Shown piece by piece: positions 12,934 through 14,815 of a DNA stretch of 14,815 nucleotides. Made by a program: the position numbers and the translations under genes. The DNA is from an uncultured bacterium (GTDB lineage: Bacteria > Actinomycetota > Coriobacteriia > Coriobacteriales > Coriobacteriaceae), in NCBI GenBank assembly GCA_905215115.1, contig CAJMOP010000045.1, forward strand, positions 1 to 14,815. Reading direction: 5' to 3'. Positions within the stretch are counted from its first letter, which is position 1. Each line of letters starts with the position of its first letter. Below the pieces are notes generated by a model. The model was not told the origin of the DNA. It worked only from the letters and a program-made list of their open reading frames with translations, and ran no database searches.

Positions 12934-14793
12934 CTACTGGGCAAACTGGCTACGATAAAGCTCGGCATAGAAGCCGCCTGCCGCTAGCAGCTCGTCATGC
13001 GTGCCGTGCTCGATAATCTGGCCGTCGCGCATCACCAGAATGCAGTCGGCGTTACGAATCGTGCTCAGGCGGTGCGCCACGACAAAGCTTGTGCGACCTG
13101 CCATGAGCTCGTCGAATGCCGCCTGCACCTGCAACTCGGTGCGCGTATCGATACTCGAGGTCGCCTCGTCCAGCAGCAAGATCGCCGGGTCGGCGAGCAT
13201 GACGCGCGCGATGCACAGCAGCTGTTTTTGACCCTGGCTAAACGTGCCGCCATCCTCGCCGATGACCGTATCGTAGCCGTCGGGCAGCTGCACGATAAAC
13301 TTGTGCGCATGAGCGCGCTTGGCGGCCTCGATAACCTGCTCGCGCGTGGCATCGGGACAACCGTAAGCGATGTTGTCCGCCACCGTGCCCTCGAACAGCC
13401 AAGTGTCCTGCAGCACCATGCCAAAGGCGCGGCGCAGGCTTGCACGCGTGTAATCACGCGAAGACCGGCCATCGACCATGATGCGTCCGGCATCGATATC
13501 GTAAAACCGCAGCAGCAAGTTGATGAGCGTCGTCTTGCCGCAGCCCGTGGGACCGACCAGGGCAAAGCGCATGCCGGGCTTGGCCTCGATGCAAATATCC
13601 TGCAGCAGCTTGCGGTCGGGCACGTAGCTAAAGTCCACATGTTCAAAGGTCACCTCACCCTGCGGGGCGGCAAGTTCCACGGCATCCGCCGCATCGGGCT
13701 CCTGCTCGCGCGCATCGAGCAACGCAAACATGCGGCGCGCCGAGGCGTACGCGGTCTGAATCTGCGTAATGACGTTGGTGACCTCGTTGAACGGCTTGGT
13801 GTACTGGTTGGCATAGGACAGGAAAATCTGCACGCCGCCCACCGTAAGCGCCGCGGGCACGCCCGTGATCACGCCCACGCAGCCGATCACAGCGACCACG
13901 GCATAGATGATGTTATTGATAAAGCGCGTGCCGGGGTTGGAGAGCGAACCCATAAACTGCGCGCGCTCGCCCGCGGTGTAAAGCTCGGCATTGAGGGCAT
14001 CGAAGCGCTGCTGGGCGTTGGGACCATAGGCAAAGGCGTCGACAAGCTTTTGCTCGCCTACGTACTCCTCGATATGACCACCGAGCTGCCCTTGAATACG
14101 CTGCTGTGCCGTAAAGCTTTTGTTGGAGAGCTTGGCGATGGCGCTGGCCGCAAAGATGGAAAGCGGCGTGACGAGCACCACCACGAGCGTCATGGTCAGG
14201 TTAATGGAGAGCATAAACGCAAGCGTGCCCACGATGGTGATGACGCCGGTAAAGAGCTGGGTAAAGCCCTGCAGCAGACCGTCGCCGACCTGGTCGACGT
14301 CGTTGACCACGCGGCTCATAAGGTCGCCGTGGGCGTGACTGTCGATAAAGCTGAGCGGCATACGGCTGAGCTTGTCGCTCGCCTCCACGCGCATGTCGCG
14401 CACCGTTTCGTAGGACAGGCGGTTGACGCAATAGCCCTGCAGCCACTGGAAGGCCGCAGCACCTACAACGACAATCGCGAGCTTGGTAACGAGCGGCAGC
14501 AGTGCATCGAAATCCACCTGGCCCGTCGCGACGATGAGGTCGATGCCCTCGCCAATGAGGATAGGCGTGTAGAGCTGCAGGATTACCGAGACGGCGGCGC
14601 TCACAAACGACGCCGCAAACGAGATGCGGTGCGGACGGACGTAGCCCATCAGGCGGCGGGTCACCGCGCCCACGGGATAGCGCTCGGGATCACCGGGTTG
14701 GCGCGGGCCGTCGCCCAGGTCGTTGAGGTTATCGTTGCCGGACACGTTGGCCGTCATCGTGGCGACCGAACCGGAAGAAGTATACGGATTCAT
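12934..14793 (-). CDS. ABC exporter, fused permease and ATPase half-transporter (MdlB-like)
   Basis: 619 aa, the usual length of a half-transporter. A hydrophilic start of about 50 residues precedes a six-helix membrane domain (segments about 56-80, 101-123, 176-222, 291-330). The ATPase domain follows: Tyr390 of the A-loop (FSYVPDRK), Walker A GPTGCGKTT (414-422), Q-loop Gln462 (MVLQDTW), signature FSQGQ (518-522, in place of LSGGQ), Walker B AILLLDE with Glu543, and H-loop His574. All catalytic residues are present, so the site is competent. TAA stands directly before the ATG and AGGG 7 bases upstream, which suggests an upstream gene overlapping or abutting it. Such exporters often work as a heterodimer with a neighbour, which would lie beyond the window end. 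The substrate (drug, peptide or lipid) cannot be told. Confidence 0.93.
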   Translation of the reverse strand: MNPYTSSGSVATMTANVSGNDNLNDLGDGPRQPGDPERYPVGAVTRRLMGYVRPHRISFAASFVSAAVSVILQLYTPILIGEGIDLIVATGQVDFDALLPLVTKLAIVVVGAAAFQWLQGYCVNRLSYETVRDMRVEASDKLSRMPLSFIDSHAHGDLMSRVVNDVDQVGDGLLQGFTQLFTGVITIVGTLAFMLSINLTMTLVVVLVTPLSIFAASAIAKLSNKSFTAQQRIQGQLGGHIEEYVGEQKLVDAFAYGPNAQQRFDALNAELYTAGERAQFMGSLSNPGTRFINNIIYAVVAVIGCVGVITGVPAALTVGGVQIFLSYANQYTKPFNEVTNVITQIQTAYASARRMFALLDAREQEPDAADAVELAAPQGEVTFEHVDFSYVPDRKLLQDICIEAKPGMRFALVGPTGCGKTTLINLLLRFYDIDAGRIMVDGRSSRDYTRASLRRAFGMVLQDTWLFEGTVADNIAYGCPDATREQVIEAAKRAHAHKFIVQLPDGYDTVIGEDGGTFSQGQKQLLCIARVMLADPAILLLDEATSSIDTRTELQVQAAFDELMAGRTSFVVAHRLSTIRNADCILVMRDGQIIEHGTHDELLAAGGFYAELYRSQFAQ

Positions 14794-14804
14794 TTAGCAG
14801 CCCT

Positions 14805-14815
14805 AGATCGGAAGA
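14805..14815. other. Likely Illumina adapter remnant at the contig end
   Basis: The last 11 bases read AGATCGGAAGA, identical to the start of the standard Illumina adapter, and sit exactly at the end of the window. They are probably not genomic; genomic sequence would end near 14804. Confidence 0.75.

Overview
The window looks like a complete short contig, or the end of one, from a GC-rich Gram-positive gut actinobacterium. A Collinsella-like Coriobacteriia member is my best guess. This rests on codon style, an LtaS-type polymer synthase beside a SipW-type surface locus, and a small flavodoxin common in gut anaerobes; no marker gene is present. The last 11 bases match the start of the common Illumina adapter, so the right end is probably an assembly end. 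The left end cuts into a gene.

Layout. Positions 3-1991 (+) hold an LtaS-like membrane phosphoglycerol transferase, 5' truncated. Positions 1992-2574 hold no gene but much structure: a terminator, repeat array A (62-base period), and a 29-bp perfect inverted repeat wrapped around a second terminator-like hairpin. Positions 2575-11457 (-) form one six-gene operon. In transcription order it encodes an ER-type (Ser/His) signal peptidase of the SipW kind, a 252-aa SipW-dependent TasA/camelysin-like protein, a strong hairpin acting as terminator or attenuator, a second SipW-type protein (215 aa), an 1821-aa secreted adhesin-like protein, a third SipW-type protein (193 aa), and a Sec-secreted protein with a C-terminal membrane anchor. 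Positions 11458-11860 are an AT-rich promoter region with a run of ten C (G10 on the coding strand). Positions 11861-12190 are array B, a paralogous copy of array A in the same orientation. Then come, on the minus strand, a small flavodoxin-like gene (12261-12812) with an intrinsic terminator, and an ABC exporter half-transporter (12934-14793).

How it fits together. The dedicated signal peptidase very likely matures the three SipW-type proteins. These may form or cap a surface fibre that displays the giant adhesin, and the last gene may supply the membrane or wall base. The order (peptidase, abundant subunit, attenuator, minor parts) suggests unequal expression from one promoter. The G10 tract upstream and the C8 tract beside the attenuator make phase variation worth testing. 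The same multi-copy palindromic array lies on each side of the operon in direct orientation, which suggests the block could be gained or lost by recombination. The fibre role, phase variation and mobility are inferences; gene families, overlaps, repeats and hairpins are read directly from the sequence.
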